Assembly: GCF_017654505.1 (NCBI RefSeq)
Contig: NC_054569.1
Coordinates: 3,325,415-3,389,414 of the forward strand
DNA: 64,000 nucleotides
Direction of reading: 5' to 3'
From: Polyodon spathula
Taxonomy: Eukaryota > Chordata > Actinopteri > Acipenseriformes > Polyodontidae
The translations under genes were made by a program, and so were the position numbers. This document shows, in pieces, positions 29,101 through 47,987 of the stretch; the first letter of the stretch is position 1; each line of letters opens with the position of its first letter. Under the pieces are notes generated by a model that saw only the letters and a list, made by a program, of their open reading frames with translations, was not told the DNA's origin and did no database searches.

Positions 29101-32040
29101 GGAGACGGAGCTTTGGGCACATATAATGTTTCAACAAAGCCTTCTACATCCTTTTACAGCAGAAGAAAAGGCTGCTTTTAGTCCAAGTTGCTGTCGTCTT
29201 TGCAGAATTCTTCCCATCTCGATGCCTAACTAATCTCAGGAGTAAGAAGGTAAAACTTTAGGGGTAACTAAATTACTGATTCAAGTTCAGTTTATCCCTG
29301 CCGCGGTCTGTTATCAGACTGAATAATTCAGCTGTTAACAAAAACCTCTGAAATACGACTCAAACCAAAGTCTCAGTTGTGCCTGCACCGGTGTGTAATA
29401 TCTGCAGGCGAAGAACAGACAGCTTTTTAGTTTCTGTTTCTGGTTTTGTTTTAAATGCATCTAGTTAATCCTGCCACCACTCTATAAATTCACTTTGGGC
29501 AATGTGGGGTATCAGCCTCAACCCCGTTTGAGCCTCACACGAACAGCCTGCTGCCACCTTTCCATCTGTCACTGGGACAGAAGCATTTTGAAACCAGTCC
29601 TGTTTGTCTCCATCACCAGGTGATCGAGATAAAATCAAACTTCAATTGGGGCTCTGTCAGCCGCTGTTAGGAATGCGTTCTTTATGACGGGTAAGTGACA
29701 CAGCTGACCCCTGGCTGTGCTCTCCAGGCAAACAGCCACGCTGCATGAAACACAAAGCCTAACACAGCCAATGGAAACAGCAAGCAGCCCTTTATTGTAG
29801 GGCCCCTGAGCATGCTTAGCGCTCTTCTTTAATTCCCTTCTAGAACACCCCTCAGGTGTGTAAGTTAACACTCGTGGGACGAACGGAAAAAAATTCCCGC
29901 TCCTGATGCTGGCTACAGACCGGTGAGAACCAGCCGCTAGCACTGCCGTTCCCGGGACAGAGAGAGACTTGTGAAGGAAGGAATGAAGCAGCCTCCTCCG
30001 CAAGTCCTCCTCCTAGCCTTGCTTTATTATTTATTAAAGGAAAAATACAAAGAGCTTTCCCACAATTCAGGGAAAATGGGAACTCGTCGTGGACAAACTC
30101 ACCCACGCTGCTTCTCCTCCATTTACTTAGTTCACAGCTCGGATATGCTCTCATAAAGCATGTTTTTTTTTTTTGTACTAAACGTATCAAAGACTAAGTG
30201 CTTATAACAGCTTATAAAAGATAACCGTGAATAGGTGGTTCATGCAATCCACCGTGATTCCCCAGGGCTGTACAATTCCAGGGCACACGTTGATCAGATT
30301 GTCAAGTACACACACGTTTCAGCTAATCTGCACCGATAATAAGACTTTAGGTCGAAACGTTTGTCCACTTGCCTCCGGCCGGGATTACATGATTTAACAA
30401 AAAAAGCTGACTTTTGCGTCGTTATTTTTGCAATCCAGTAAATATAATAATAAACAAACAGGACGGGACAAAACCAGTCTTTTGTGTGGGTTTTAAGCGC
30501 TGGTAAAGCGCGTACCTGAGTTGTGTAGATTGATGTGGCGCAGGCAGGGGAAGGTCCTGCCCAGGCTCTCCCTTGAGCCTGTGATGCTGGTCAGGCGGTT
30601 GTTGGCCATGACGAGGGTGTCCAGGCAAGGGAACATGGCCCCGACCTTGCACACCTCGCTCCAGTCCTGCAGGTTGTTGTCGGTGATGTGCAGCAGCCGC
30701 AGAGAGGAGCAGCGCAAGGATGAGTGGGACACAGTGTCATACCCGTTAAGGCACAAGAACAGCTGCTCCAGCCTGCACACACACAGACAACTCGGAATTA
30801 TTTAAAAAGAAAAAACAACTAAAAATCAGCAAAGAAAGGTACGTTCCTTAAACTACTGCAAAACTTTTTAAAAAACATAGAATATCTAGGTTCTCAAAGG
30901 CATGGTAAAACAGAAGTACAAACCACCATCACATTTATTCTTGGGAATCAAAGTGTTTGTACATATTTTGCTTTGGCCAAACAGATTCTGATTAAACCTA
31001 TACTAAGTAGCTTCCCAATAAATCGCTTGTGCTAAGGAACTTGCACTAAGGAATACCAAGCGTTTTTATGTCCAGACGCACGTTCTGGCTTGCACTATGT
31101 CCCATCAGGAGTTGAAAACTGAAGCTGGCAATGCCAGGGGTCCTTACTGTGGCATCTCTGAGAGCAGGGTGTGGAGGGTCTCCCATGACACTTTGGTGTT
31201 GTTCAGGACGAGGCGACGCACCCTGACCAATGCCTTGCAGCAGCCCGGGTCCAGCACGGCCCGGCTCAGCGGGTTAGTGGTGAGGTTCAGGAAATACAGA
31301 TGAGGGATGCTTGACACTATCTTACTGATCTGTGCATGGGGGGGCGAGAGCAGCTTTACAGCAAAGACCCAAAACAGGAAACAAGCATTTGTTTTTATTA
31401 TATTGAGCCAATAGATTTTGTTTACCCTGAGCATGTGCCTATGTTTTGTAAAAACTCGTGCAAGCTTGTTCAGTTGCTCATTGCTGTTTACCTCGTGCCA
31501 GTCCTCCAGCTTGTTGTCAGACAGGTCGAGCTCACACACGTGTGCGCAGAACGCGGCGATCTCGCCCTCGTCCCCCGCGCTGGTAATGCAGCAGCTGTTC
31601 AGAACCAGGATGCTGGGCAGGTTGAGGCGGTCTGGGGGGATAACAAAAACGATATTGCAAAGCTGACTCTATACAGCAACAAGTGAATATAGAAAACGAA
31701 AGCCAGCTGTAAGGATAGTCCTGTTCCTACAGCACACAAGCAAGTCAGGCTCCAGAAGACCACCCCCTTCGCTTCTTGTTTTCAACAACAAATTATTATT
31801 CAACACATCGAGCGTTCCACATACATCAGCACGTATTGTAAACGGAACACATGTTTCACAGATACGCGGCACACATGCAAGCAGAGTTATACGCTGGCTT
31901 CTCTCACCTTTCATGGGCGAGCCCTGTGGACCGGCTGGCACCACGATCCCCATGCCAGGCCCCCTGCGGTAAGGGAAGTTCTCAGGGCTGTACTTCTCGC
32001 TGATGACCTCCATGAAACTGCGCCCGCCAGCCTGCTCCAT
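22925..32040 (-). CDS. tbcel: Tubulin-specific chaperone cofactor E-like protein, complete
   Basis: TBCEL is a leucine-rich-repeat relative of tubulin folding cofactor E that promotes tubulin dimer disassembly and degradation in the cytoplasm. Coding exons are 31908-32040, 31492-31631, 31148-31329, 30516-30772, 28473-28599, 28039-28155 and 22925-23318. All have GT-AG junctions and matching phases, giving 449 residues ending at TAA (22925-22927). The N-terminus has [16 protein letters not shown], followed by LRRs with [15 protein letters not shown] and [14 protein letters not shown]-terminal ubiquitin-like domain includes [23 protein letters not shown] and [13 protein letters not shown]. There is no CAP-Gly domain, as expected for TBCEL and unlike TBCE. 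ATG 32038-32040 aligns with the human start; the exon continues to an acceptor at 32067-32068, so a 5' leader exon lies upstream. The protein ends in a Ser/Pro-rich tail that I recall as longer than in human (424 residues). Confidence 0.96.
26139..26172. repeat. Poly(A) run of 34 bases in a tbcel intron
   Basis: An uninterrupted A run preceded by GCGGGGGG. It may be the tail of a retroposed element, but no body is recognisable upstream. Confidence 0.9.
26899..27519. mobile_element. Non-autonomous pogo/Tigger-like DNA transposon
   Basis: The left end begins CAGTCTAACTTC and carries TTATAACGAACCCCC; the right end, reverse-complemented, begins CAGTCTAACTCCGTTATAAC and continues AAGCCCCC. Both ends are flanked by TA (26897-26898 and 27520-27521), the target duplication of Tc1/mariner-type elements. 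CAGT termini with subterminal TATAACGAA-like motifs are typical of the pogo/Tigger group. The 621-bp interior has no recognisable transposase. It sits in the last intron of tbcel. Confidence 0.75.
27629..27796. mobile_element. MITE-like element with terminal inverted repeats, copy 2
   Basis: The termini read CAGGGATGGGAATCAGATTC and, from the other end, CAGGGATGGAAATGAGATTC; the similarity continues inward to TTGCATAGCA. The interior shares CATTCCGGTTTTACT with the element at 2400-2551, so the two are diverged members of one family. It lies in the last tbcel intron, 110 bases from the pogo-like element. No open reading frame is present. Confidence 0.65.
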
Positions 32041-33980
32041 CTTCCAGTCCAACTGAGGCTCCCCTTCTGCAGCCATAAAAAAGCCAAACACTCATAGAGA
32101 TTAGCCAGGGAGGGATTTGCTGGGGTGGGACTGGAGCTGTTTAAAATGTCACAATCAAGCATGCAATGTCAGGTAACAGTTAACAACGAACAATAACAGT
32201 ACCATGCACACTGGGACCAGGGCTTACCCTAGGGACAAAAAACTGTGCTAAAAAATGCAATAAACCTCATCGAAGTTGTTTGTTGATGGTGTTTAAACAT
32301 TGCATGCAGAAACAGAAGATGGAAAAAATGAATTGCAAACATGATTCATTATTTGATTATTCACATAAGTACTACTTACTCAATGGAAGTGTGGTATAAA
32401 TTCCGCCATAAAAACAGCAATTTAGCAACATGCATTTTTGGAAAATGTGTTTAATACAAAAATCTGCTGGTAGAATCATATCATACTGAGACTGAAATGC
32501 ACCACAGGTATGCAGAACAAAACTGTCCGATTAAAATCACTGAGCAACAACAGCAAACTAATTTGATGTATGCCCTCACTAGAAGTTTCATCTTCAGTTC
32601 TATACATGAACCTTTAGCATAGTTCAAGATAGACTGAACCCAGAGTGACAGTGTGCTGATTCAGCAGAGCACGCTCTGTACAGTACTGCACACAAGGCAA
32701 GGGGCCATGGGGTTCACAGTGTGTGCTCTACTCTACTCTACTCTGCTGCACTTGTGTATTACAACATTTCAAGGTATTCGAAGCATGGTAGGATGGAACA
32801 TCTCTGGCCAGGGATTAGGGTCACACTGGAGAATTAAAAGAAATTCCCTTTTATTTCCAGAGCTGCACCTTGAATATATCCTAACCTCCTAGAGCAACAC
32901 ACTAAGAAGGAATCTTGTGTCTCTACAAATGAAACAAACTGGAATTGCTATATAAAGGCAACCTTACTATAAAACAAAATCTTATTTATGAAAATAATAT
33001 ACACACAAATTAGAAAACAGACTGGGGTATGTTAACTGTGTTTTATCCCCCCTTTTACTGTGAGCTTCTGTCCTTGGAAACTCTTACAGTAACACCACGG
33101 TGTTACATTGTTAAGCTGCTCGCTCACCTCCAGTTCTATTTAGTAATTTGCAAACACAGCATGCGCAATAGACACTTCGAGATTTGCAACTGCTAGCCAG
33201 TATGCCCTTCCTATCAGCGTCAGCCTTGAACAGGAATCTTATTAAAGATAGATTACAGATCTGAAATCCCATGTAACACTTTATATAACCCAGTACTTGC
33301 GAGGCAGCGACACAGACCTGGCACAACTGAATCCAGCATCTGTGCCCAATTAAAAAGCTTAGAAACACAGGGCATCAATTAGACGTTTCCGTTTCCCATC
33401 TCTGCTAATCTCTTCCCCCCCATACTTAAAGGGCACCATAAACCCTTTTCATTCATCCTTTTCTTTCTTCACTTTATTTATTAACTGTACCTTAACCAGT
33501 TTTGTGCTGCCCAGACTGAGCAAATGTGCACCTGTACAGGTTTGTTATTGAATGAATCATGCGTGTTTCACGCTTAATGAAATCCACAGCACGTAGAACT
33601 GCATCTGCTCATTAACGTGCATGCACAGTTTTATCACAAGTACAGCTGTACAGGTTCATGCACTACATCCCAACTCGCTAGGCTTACTAAGGAACTGAAA
33701 TAAACAGAATTGACCCAAAGGGTCTATATTAATTGTGAATGTGTCTGTGGCTTGGTGGTGGAAGCAGGCACACAGATGCTCCCAGATCTTTATACACCAT
33801 GCCGATCAACATTCTGGTGCTGTCCTGTTGTGTTTACACTGCCAGGTAGTAGACTTGTCCTTAGAAAAGCTGAGCAGGGCAATTTCTCTGGGCTTTACAA
33901 TGCTTACCTACTGTGTTGCACCATGCTTTGTTATACTCTGCCATGCTTTTATAAGGGTGCTCATGCCACAACTTTCTACT

Positions 33981-34540
33981 CATGACTTGTACAGTAGTGT
34001 CCAGTCTCCCACTCTGGGGTGCAGTGTGTAGTTTCATGACTTGTACAGTAGTGTCCAGTCTCCCACACTGGGATGCAGGGTGCAGTGTGTAGTTTCATGA
34101 CTTGTACAGTAGTGTTCAGTCTCCCACACTGGGGTGCAGGGTGCAGTGTGTAGTTTCATGACTTGTGCAGTAGTGTCCAGTCTCCCACACTGAGGGTGCA
34201 GTGTGTAGTTTCATGACTTGTACAGTAGTGTCCAGTCTCCCACTCTGGGGTGCAGTGTGTAGTTTCATGACTTGTACAGTAGTGTCCAGTCTCCCACACT
34301 GGGATGCAGGGTGCAGTGTGTAGTTTCATGACTTGTACAGTAGTGTCCAGTCTCCCACACTGGGGTGCAGTGTGTAGTTTCATGACTTGTGCAGTAGTGT
34401 CCAGTCTCCCACACTCCAGGGTGCAGTGTGTAGTTTCATGACTTGTACAGTAGTGTCCAGTCTCCCACACTGGGGTGCAGTGTGTAGTTTCATGACTTGT
34501 ACAGTAGTGTCCAGTCTCGCACACTGGGATGCGGGTACAG
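33981..34540. repeat. 54-60-bp minisatellite, ten copies
   Basis: Units start CATGACTTGTACAGTAGTGT and continue CCAGTCTCCCACACTGGGG then TGCAGTGTGTAGTTT. Starts are near 33981, 34035, 34096, 34155, 34211, 34266, 34327, 34380, 34436 and 34490. The basic 54-bp unit is a multiple of three and most indels are too, so a Cys/His/Thr-rich frame stays open on the minus strand. I regard that frame as fortuitous. Confidence 0.93.
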
Positions 34541-35252
34541 TTCACAATCGCCCAGGGGTTTTAACCCCATTATAAATCGACAATACATTACAGCAAACTT
34601 AAACATTCGATGTGGAGCTTTTCGATATACAGCACAACAAACATATCGACCCTGTGATGACTTGTAATCGTACTATATACCAGCAGTGCAATCCCATTAT
34701 CTCCAATACAGACAGCAGTTCACATGGATAATATTTACATGCATCCAGCCGTCACTCCTCAATGTGAAGCTGTACAAACAGGCTGCCCTCTACTACCTTT
34801 CTATACAGTTAAATAAATCACAGCAACTGTTCTTTTTAAAAAAAGCAGCATTTCACACCGTTACTGACCTGTCTCTGTCTCAATTTCCCTTCTTGCTTCC
34901 TTTTCAAATCCACAGTCGAGATCGGCTGAACAAACGAAGCACAGTTACTGGGCGTAGATTCTGAGGGAAGCAACAGGGTTCGCAATTCAGAAAGCAGCTT
35001 GAAAAGAATAACAGCTTTTGACATAAGCACAATACAGCAGCTCTGAATTGTGAAGCGTGCGCTTTTTACAAAGCAGCGGGTAGAGCCGAGAGGCTGGCTG
35101 ATTCTACGGGTGCTGCCAGGTATAACTGTGGATGGCTGCACTTCACGTTATGAAATGTATATTACTCTTCTCTCCCGGCTTGAATAGCAGCTCTCACAAA
35201 GGGCTACGTTTTCCACTATGCTGTAATGACAAAAGCTGTCTTATTTAAGTAG

Positions 35253-35256
<4 letters not shown>

Positions 35257-35283
<27 letters not shown>
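35257..35283. repeat. Poly(A) run of 27 bases
   Basis: An uninterrupted A tract without a recognisable retroposon body. Confidence 0.9.
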
Positions 35284-36806
35284 TGATGCTAGAATCACAC
35301 TCAGCAATTTCAAACGTTTCAATTTATTTTCAAATTTATAGGTATTACACAACTGAATAAAGGAAAGCTCCTTTACAGTACAGCGGTATGCATTTCTCAT
35401 CTCAAGAGTCCTGGAAAAAGTCTGCATAAACAGTTCTGCATTTAAACGGAATAGCCTGGGGAATGAGAGGCAGAGACATATTTCCAAATGGGAAATAAAA
35501 TCCTAATATAAGAGGAGGTATATTTTCAATCCATAGGGAACAAGAAGTGCCCAAGGCAGCTTTATGGCCTGCTGAAGTTCGCAATACCAAATAGCCAATT
35601 GAAGGATGTCATCCATATGGAGATTATAAGTCCCTGTGGAAATGCTGTGCTCTGCATATGTAATTTGTTTCTTTTGTTTTGACATAAACAAAGGATGGAA
35701 GCCTATCTTAGAACTCTTAGAGTACCATTAGATTGCTTCAAACATTTGGTTTAGGGGTTAAACCATCCAGCTGCTGCTGCTTATCCTGTTGAGGTAGACT
35801 AGGCTGATCAAATGCTAGTTGAATTTCTAGGCACTCAGCAGGTGTCAAATGACCATTCCCCCCTCCACCCAGGATGCACACAAAGACTGGGACTCACTCA
35901 CATTTCTCTCAGGGTGATGGCTCTGGGTCGGACCTACAATAGGGGGGTGCTGACCAGTGCTTCTTCCCCCTCACACACGTGTGGATCTCCAGTATTCTCC
36001 TGGGAGGGTGGGAGGTCGCAGTCCAGGGCTGGAATCGAAGGGTAGACGGGAGGAGATGGAGACATGGACAGGAGGACAGGGAGAGCACAGAGCTAGGAAA
36101 CAGCTGGGCTCCCCAAAATTGTGAGGGGAAAAAAAAAAACAAGTCACGTTCAGCGCTGGCACCCCAACCTGCAGCTTCACTACCCTGAATTGCGAGCTCA
36201 CCTGACCTCAGATGACAACAGATAAGCAGCAGTGAGCCTGGTCAGGACAGCACGGCAACACCAGATGTGCTGACTGGGAGCGATGATCATGGCTCAGCAG
36301 GAGCTACACTTCTCAGTTATTCATTTGAAGCTTTTTAACATCAATATGTTGTTTTATTTTCAGAAAGCATATGTGTTAACTAGCACGGACAATAGATGGA
36401 GAGGTAAATCACAAGTGTGGAATTGTTTTGGAGTCATAGCGAATGAAAATAATGAGCACGTGGCTGGATTTGTTGCTGGTAAAACCTGTCCATGTTTTTT
36501 GTCACAAAACTGGAGCATCATCTCTGCGAAAGCACAGGTGTAGCTCCCTTTTCAACTGGGGGCACGAAAAGTACTTTATAGTAAAGTAAGTAGAGACAGT
36601 TGATATGTTATATATTAAAATATATCCAGACCACTAGAGAAAGCTACCATGCTGTATAAACTCAATCTGTGGAGAATGGTAGAGATATCTGTGTGTGAAT
36701 GTGAGAGCGTGAGAGGCAGTCGACGCAGGCAGTAGGTAAAGGACAGACTCCTGTGGGTTGGGGTCGGGTCGCGGTTAAGAAGTGTTGCAGTGGGTTGCGG
36801 GTTCGG

Positions 36807-37306
36807 NNNNNNNNNNNNNNNNNNNNNNNNNNNNNNNNNNNNNNNNNNNNNNNNNNNNNNNNNNNNNNNNNNNNNNNNNNNNNNNNNNNNNNNNNNNNNN
36901 NNNNNNNNNNNNNNNNNNNNNNNNNNNNNNNNNNNNNNNNNNNNNNNNNNNNNNNNNNNNNNNNNNNNNNNNNNNNNNNNNNNNNNNNNNNNNNNNNNNN
37001 NNNNNNNNNNNNNNNNNNNNNNNNNNNNNNNNNNNNNNNNNNNNNNNNNNNNNNNNNNNNNNNNNNNNNNNNNNNNNNNNNNNNNNNNNNNNNNNNNNNN
37101 NNNNNNNNNNNNNNNNNNNNNNNNNNNNNNNNNNNNNNNNNNNNNNNNNNNNNNNNNNNNNNNNNNNNNNNNNNNNNNNNNNNNNNNNNNNNNNNNNNNN
37201 NNNNNNNNNNNNNNNNNNNNNNNNNNNNNNNNNNNNNNNNNNNNNNNNNNNNNNNNNNNNNNNNNNNNNNNNNNNNNNNNNNNNNNNNNNNNNNNNNNNN
37301 NNNNNN
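36807..37306. other. Assembly gap of exactly 500 N
   Basis: Exactly 500 N. It separates the tbcel-bearing piece from the cbl-bearing piece, and cbl is incomplete on its right side. The true distance across it is unknown. Confidence 0.97.
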
Positions 37307-39268
37307 TATCTTAACTGTGTGAATTTTCAGATTCCATGCTCTGCTGAGGAACCCAATTAGCACGGTTTGTTTTTTTTCCCCCAGTGGATGCATAAATACT
37401 TTAATCTCTTCCAGGAAACAGGTGTCGTCTACCTGCCTGAACCACAAACCCTGCACTTGACTGTTTTCTTCTTATCACCAGATGCATTTTAAAGCTGGAT
37501 GGCGCATATTTTCTGCACCTGGTTAAAAAGGCAGTCGATCAGTATTTTTTTGTTTTTTTTGTTGTTGTTATAAAACAGTTGTCTTTACGAGTTTTTAAAC
37601 TTTTAACCCATTACAAACCAGCCCCCTTTTTTGGCCTGTTACTGCAGGCTTCTTTGTAAATCAAAACACACCACCCCATACCGCCAGAAAGAATCGTTTT
37701 AGTATTGAAAATCAAACAAACAAACAAACAAACAAATAAATAAATAACGATATAGTTAAATAAATAAAATCAGTAAATGTATTACAGCTGTTCTGATCAA
37801 CCTGCCTTCTAATAATACATTTTGAAACTCACTTTCATAGGGGGGGGAAAAAAAGGAAGATTAACTGATAAGAAAAAAACAGAACAGCTCAAGTCGCTAA
37901 ACTGACTTGACTATCTCAGCTAGTAACCCTACCAACAGCTTTCACACTGAAAAGAGGAAGCTTATCAGAAACAGGGAAGATGGAGACAAATATATATATT
38001 TACAACCCAGAGCGTTCAGTTGAGCTAACCAAAAAAAAAAAAAAAAAAAAAAAGAAAGGCAAATCGGTAATCTACAAAAATAAATCTGATGTCTAACGAC
38101 AAACCAAAACTAACATCTACAGAAGACTAATTCAATATTCACTCTGTCTAGTTCCAGAGAACTGCCGAGTTTAATGTAAACCAATAGATGAATAAACACC
38201 ACGATTCCCAACTGGGTGCACTTGCAACTTTTATTTTTAGAGTCAAGTTACACCCTCAAGTGTAAGGAATATTTTTAACTTGAATTATCACAAGACACTT
38301 ACTGAGTTCTCACTGCAACAAGAACATTATTAGAGATCGCACACTCTCTGCAGTATGAAACCGCGGCAACAGCAGAAATAAAATAAACTGACATAGCGTC
38401 AAAGGGATCTACTCAACTGACCTAAACAACAGCCCAACCAATTGTCATTTAAACCCGTTAAAACAATGGAGGACCCTACACTGTTAGGACTGACTGAGGA
38501 GATAACCCTGTCAAATCTGGCTTTTACACGAAGCGAATTAAATCCATAGTTTGCATCTTACAAACGACTGTCATTCAGGTCAATAGACTTGCACCATATG
38601 GAGCTACAGTATTTGTAATTAACATATTTTCCATGTGATTTTCAAGCAGTCACAAAAGAAAGGAAGAAAGGTCCCCAATGCAGAAGTTAATACTTCTCCC
38701 CCCTTGGCAGCTACATGTCTGGTTTTCATCTTTTTGGTCGCATTTTTTTCTCATTTCTATCAAAACGATATACAGAGTACATCTGGAGAAAGGAATAAAC
38801 TGAATTTTGCAGCAAAGCACAAACTAGAGAGACTCATGGTGTAGACTGCTGCAAATAAAATTACTTTTAGTTGAAGGCTTGTCCACAAGCAGGACACAAG
38901 TTTCGTTTGAGACCTACAGGACATACTAAAACATACTTTGTATGCAGGTTGGAAGCCAGTATTATTGTCGGTTACTGGTTCAAGCTGAAGCCTTAGCAGA
39001 AAAGAGAACATTCAGGAAATCTCTTCTAAAGAGTGAACACGATGATTTCAAAACCTTTGGTACCAAGTGCAAAGTCAAACAAAGCTGTTCTGCTTTCACC
39101 TCCTACACACACTGCTACAAGCAAGCTGCCTCGCAACCTGCTGTACAATAGGCCGATTTACAACAGAAGCACCAACGAGAGCAGAGATGGCACTTCCTTA
39201 GAAATCCAGCAGCACTAGCCATTCATTAATCCAACATTTACCTTCCAAAAGCACACACATACACTTCA

Positions 39269-46412
<7,144 letters not shown>

Positions 46413-46436
46413 GCCAGAGGCGCCGGACCCCGAGAG

Positions 46437-46872
46437 CAGCGAGCCTGCTTGAGACACCCGCCCCGGGCTGCGACCCCCCGAGCAGCGAGCCTGAGCACCC
46501 GCCCCGGGCTGCTTGAGACACCCGCCCCGGGCTGCGACCCCCCGAGCAGCGAGCCTGCTTGAGACACCCGCCCCGGGCTGCGACCCCCCGAGCAGCGAGC
46601 CTGCTTGAGACACCCGCCCCGGGCTGCGACCCCCCGAGCAGCGAGCCTGCTTGAGACACCCGCCCCGGGCCTGCTTGAGACACCCGCCCCGGGCTGCGAC
46701 CCCCCGAGCAGCGAGCCTGCTTGAGACACCCGCCCCGGGCTGCGACCCCCCAGCGAGCCTGCTTGAGACACCCGCCCCGGGCTGCGACCCCCCGAGCAGC
46801 GAGCCTGCTTGAGACACCCGCCCCGGGCTGCGACCCCCCGAGCAGCGAGCCTGCTTGAGACACCCGCCCCGG
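46437..46872. repeat. 46-bp GC-rich minisatellite in the cbl leader
   Basis: About ten units contain GAGACACCCGCCCCGGGCTG and CGACCCCCCGAGCAGCGAG, several shortened. The array starts about 25 bases upstream of the cbl ATG on the sense strand. The unit length is one more than a multiple of three, so frames rotate from unit to unit. On the cbl sense strand the units contain neither ATG nor any stop codon, and each carries several G runs (GGGGGG, GGGG, GGG). Confidence 0.93.
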
Positions 46873-47973
46873 CCGAGACTCCCGCGGGGGGTGGGGGGCT
46901 CTACCGCAGAACCAGCCCCATAAATAGACCCCGACTGCGGGACGCGAAGCGGGCTTAATGGGAGCCCGATAAACAGCTCTCCTCCTCGGCTCGGAATAAG
47001 TCCAGAGTTTCTGTTTTTTATTATATCTATTTATTTAGCTCTGTCTCTCTCGCGTCGTTGTTTTTTTTTTTTCACTGTCCTCCTCTGAGAGAGACAGAGG
47101 AAGTTTCTAAGCAGCTCAGTGAAGGAAGAAAAAAAAAAAACCCACAAGCGGAATCGACGCCAAACACTGCGTGTCCGTGTGAAGAAAAAAAAACCCAAAA
47201 CACACAGATATAATATATAAATATTGCAATAGTGAAAAACAAGGAGAGGAGGAGGCGGGTGGAAACTCAGTCTCTCAGAATAATTAACAGCGCCTTTCAA
47301 CATCCCCTTCCGCTCCTCGAACCCCGCCCCCTCCCCGCGGGGGCGCGCCTGCGACGGGGACGCGCTCTGCAAACCCAGAGCTGCATTTCTCGGCTGTAAC
47401 ATGTCTGGCAATATGAAATTAAGATAAGAACAATAAAAATAAATCAGGGTGCACACTAAAACCGCGCACCGTTGCTTTGCAGTACGCGTCCCGTGCAACG
47501 CACTGAAAAGAAAAGTGGAGAGTCATTTATCATTTTTAATGAAATTGATATTTAGGGTTTTTTTTTTTTAAAAAATACTTCTGTACGAAACACGCGTTGC
47601 TATATTGAGTTTTACACCTCGTCGTTTTTTTTTTTTTTAAATACTTTAGCTGGGAATCCTTCGAACCGAGTCTCACTCAGTTTTAAATGGACCTCTCGCT
47701 TAATCCATAGTGATATATACAAACCGCGGCGGGTATTCCGTCTTTCTGAAATACGCCACGGCACTCAAACCACAACCTAATCAAACACGCAATGCATTTG
47801 TATCTAAACATGAGACAGAATAAAGCGTGTGTCTCAGACGTGTGCTATTTTGACTCCAGAGAAGCCACAGCCGGTTAACAAAGCTGCCCTCCTTACAGCC
47901 TCTGTTTTGCAGAACTATAACAGGGAGCCCTGTCTCTTTAAAAGCGCGACTGCGTTGCTACATGGCGTCTCTG

Positions 47974-47987
47974 GTTCCCTCGGCAAC
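47974..47987 (+). promoter_or_regulatory. Candidate RFX X-box for drc12
   Basis: GTTCCCTCGGCAAC has both half-sites of the RFX consensus (GTHNCC and RGNAAC) intact around a 2-base spacer. RFX factors with FOXJ1 drive motile-cilium genes, and the downstream gene drc12 is one. A second partial half-site (AGCAAC) follows near 48005. Confidence 0.5.

Noticed and set aside
34156..34545. 129-residue Cys/His/Thr-rich frame as a gene
   Set aside because: It coincides with the 54-bp minisatellite, with no promoter, splice context or homology seen; kept only as a low-interest finding.
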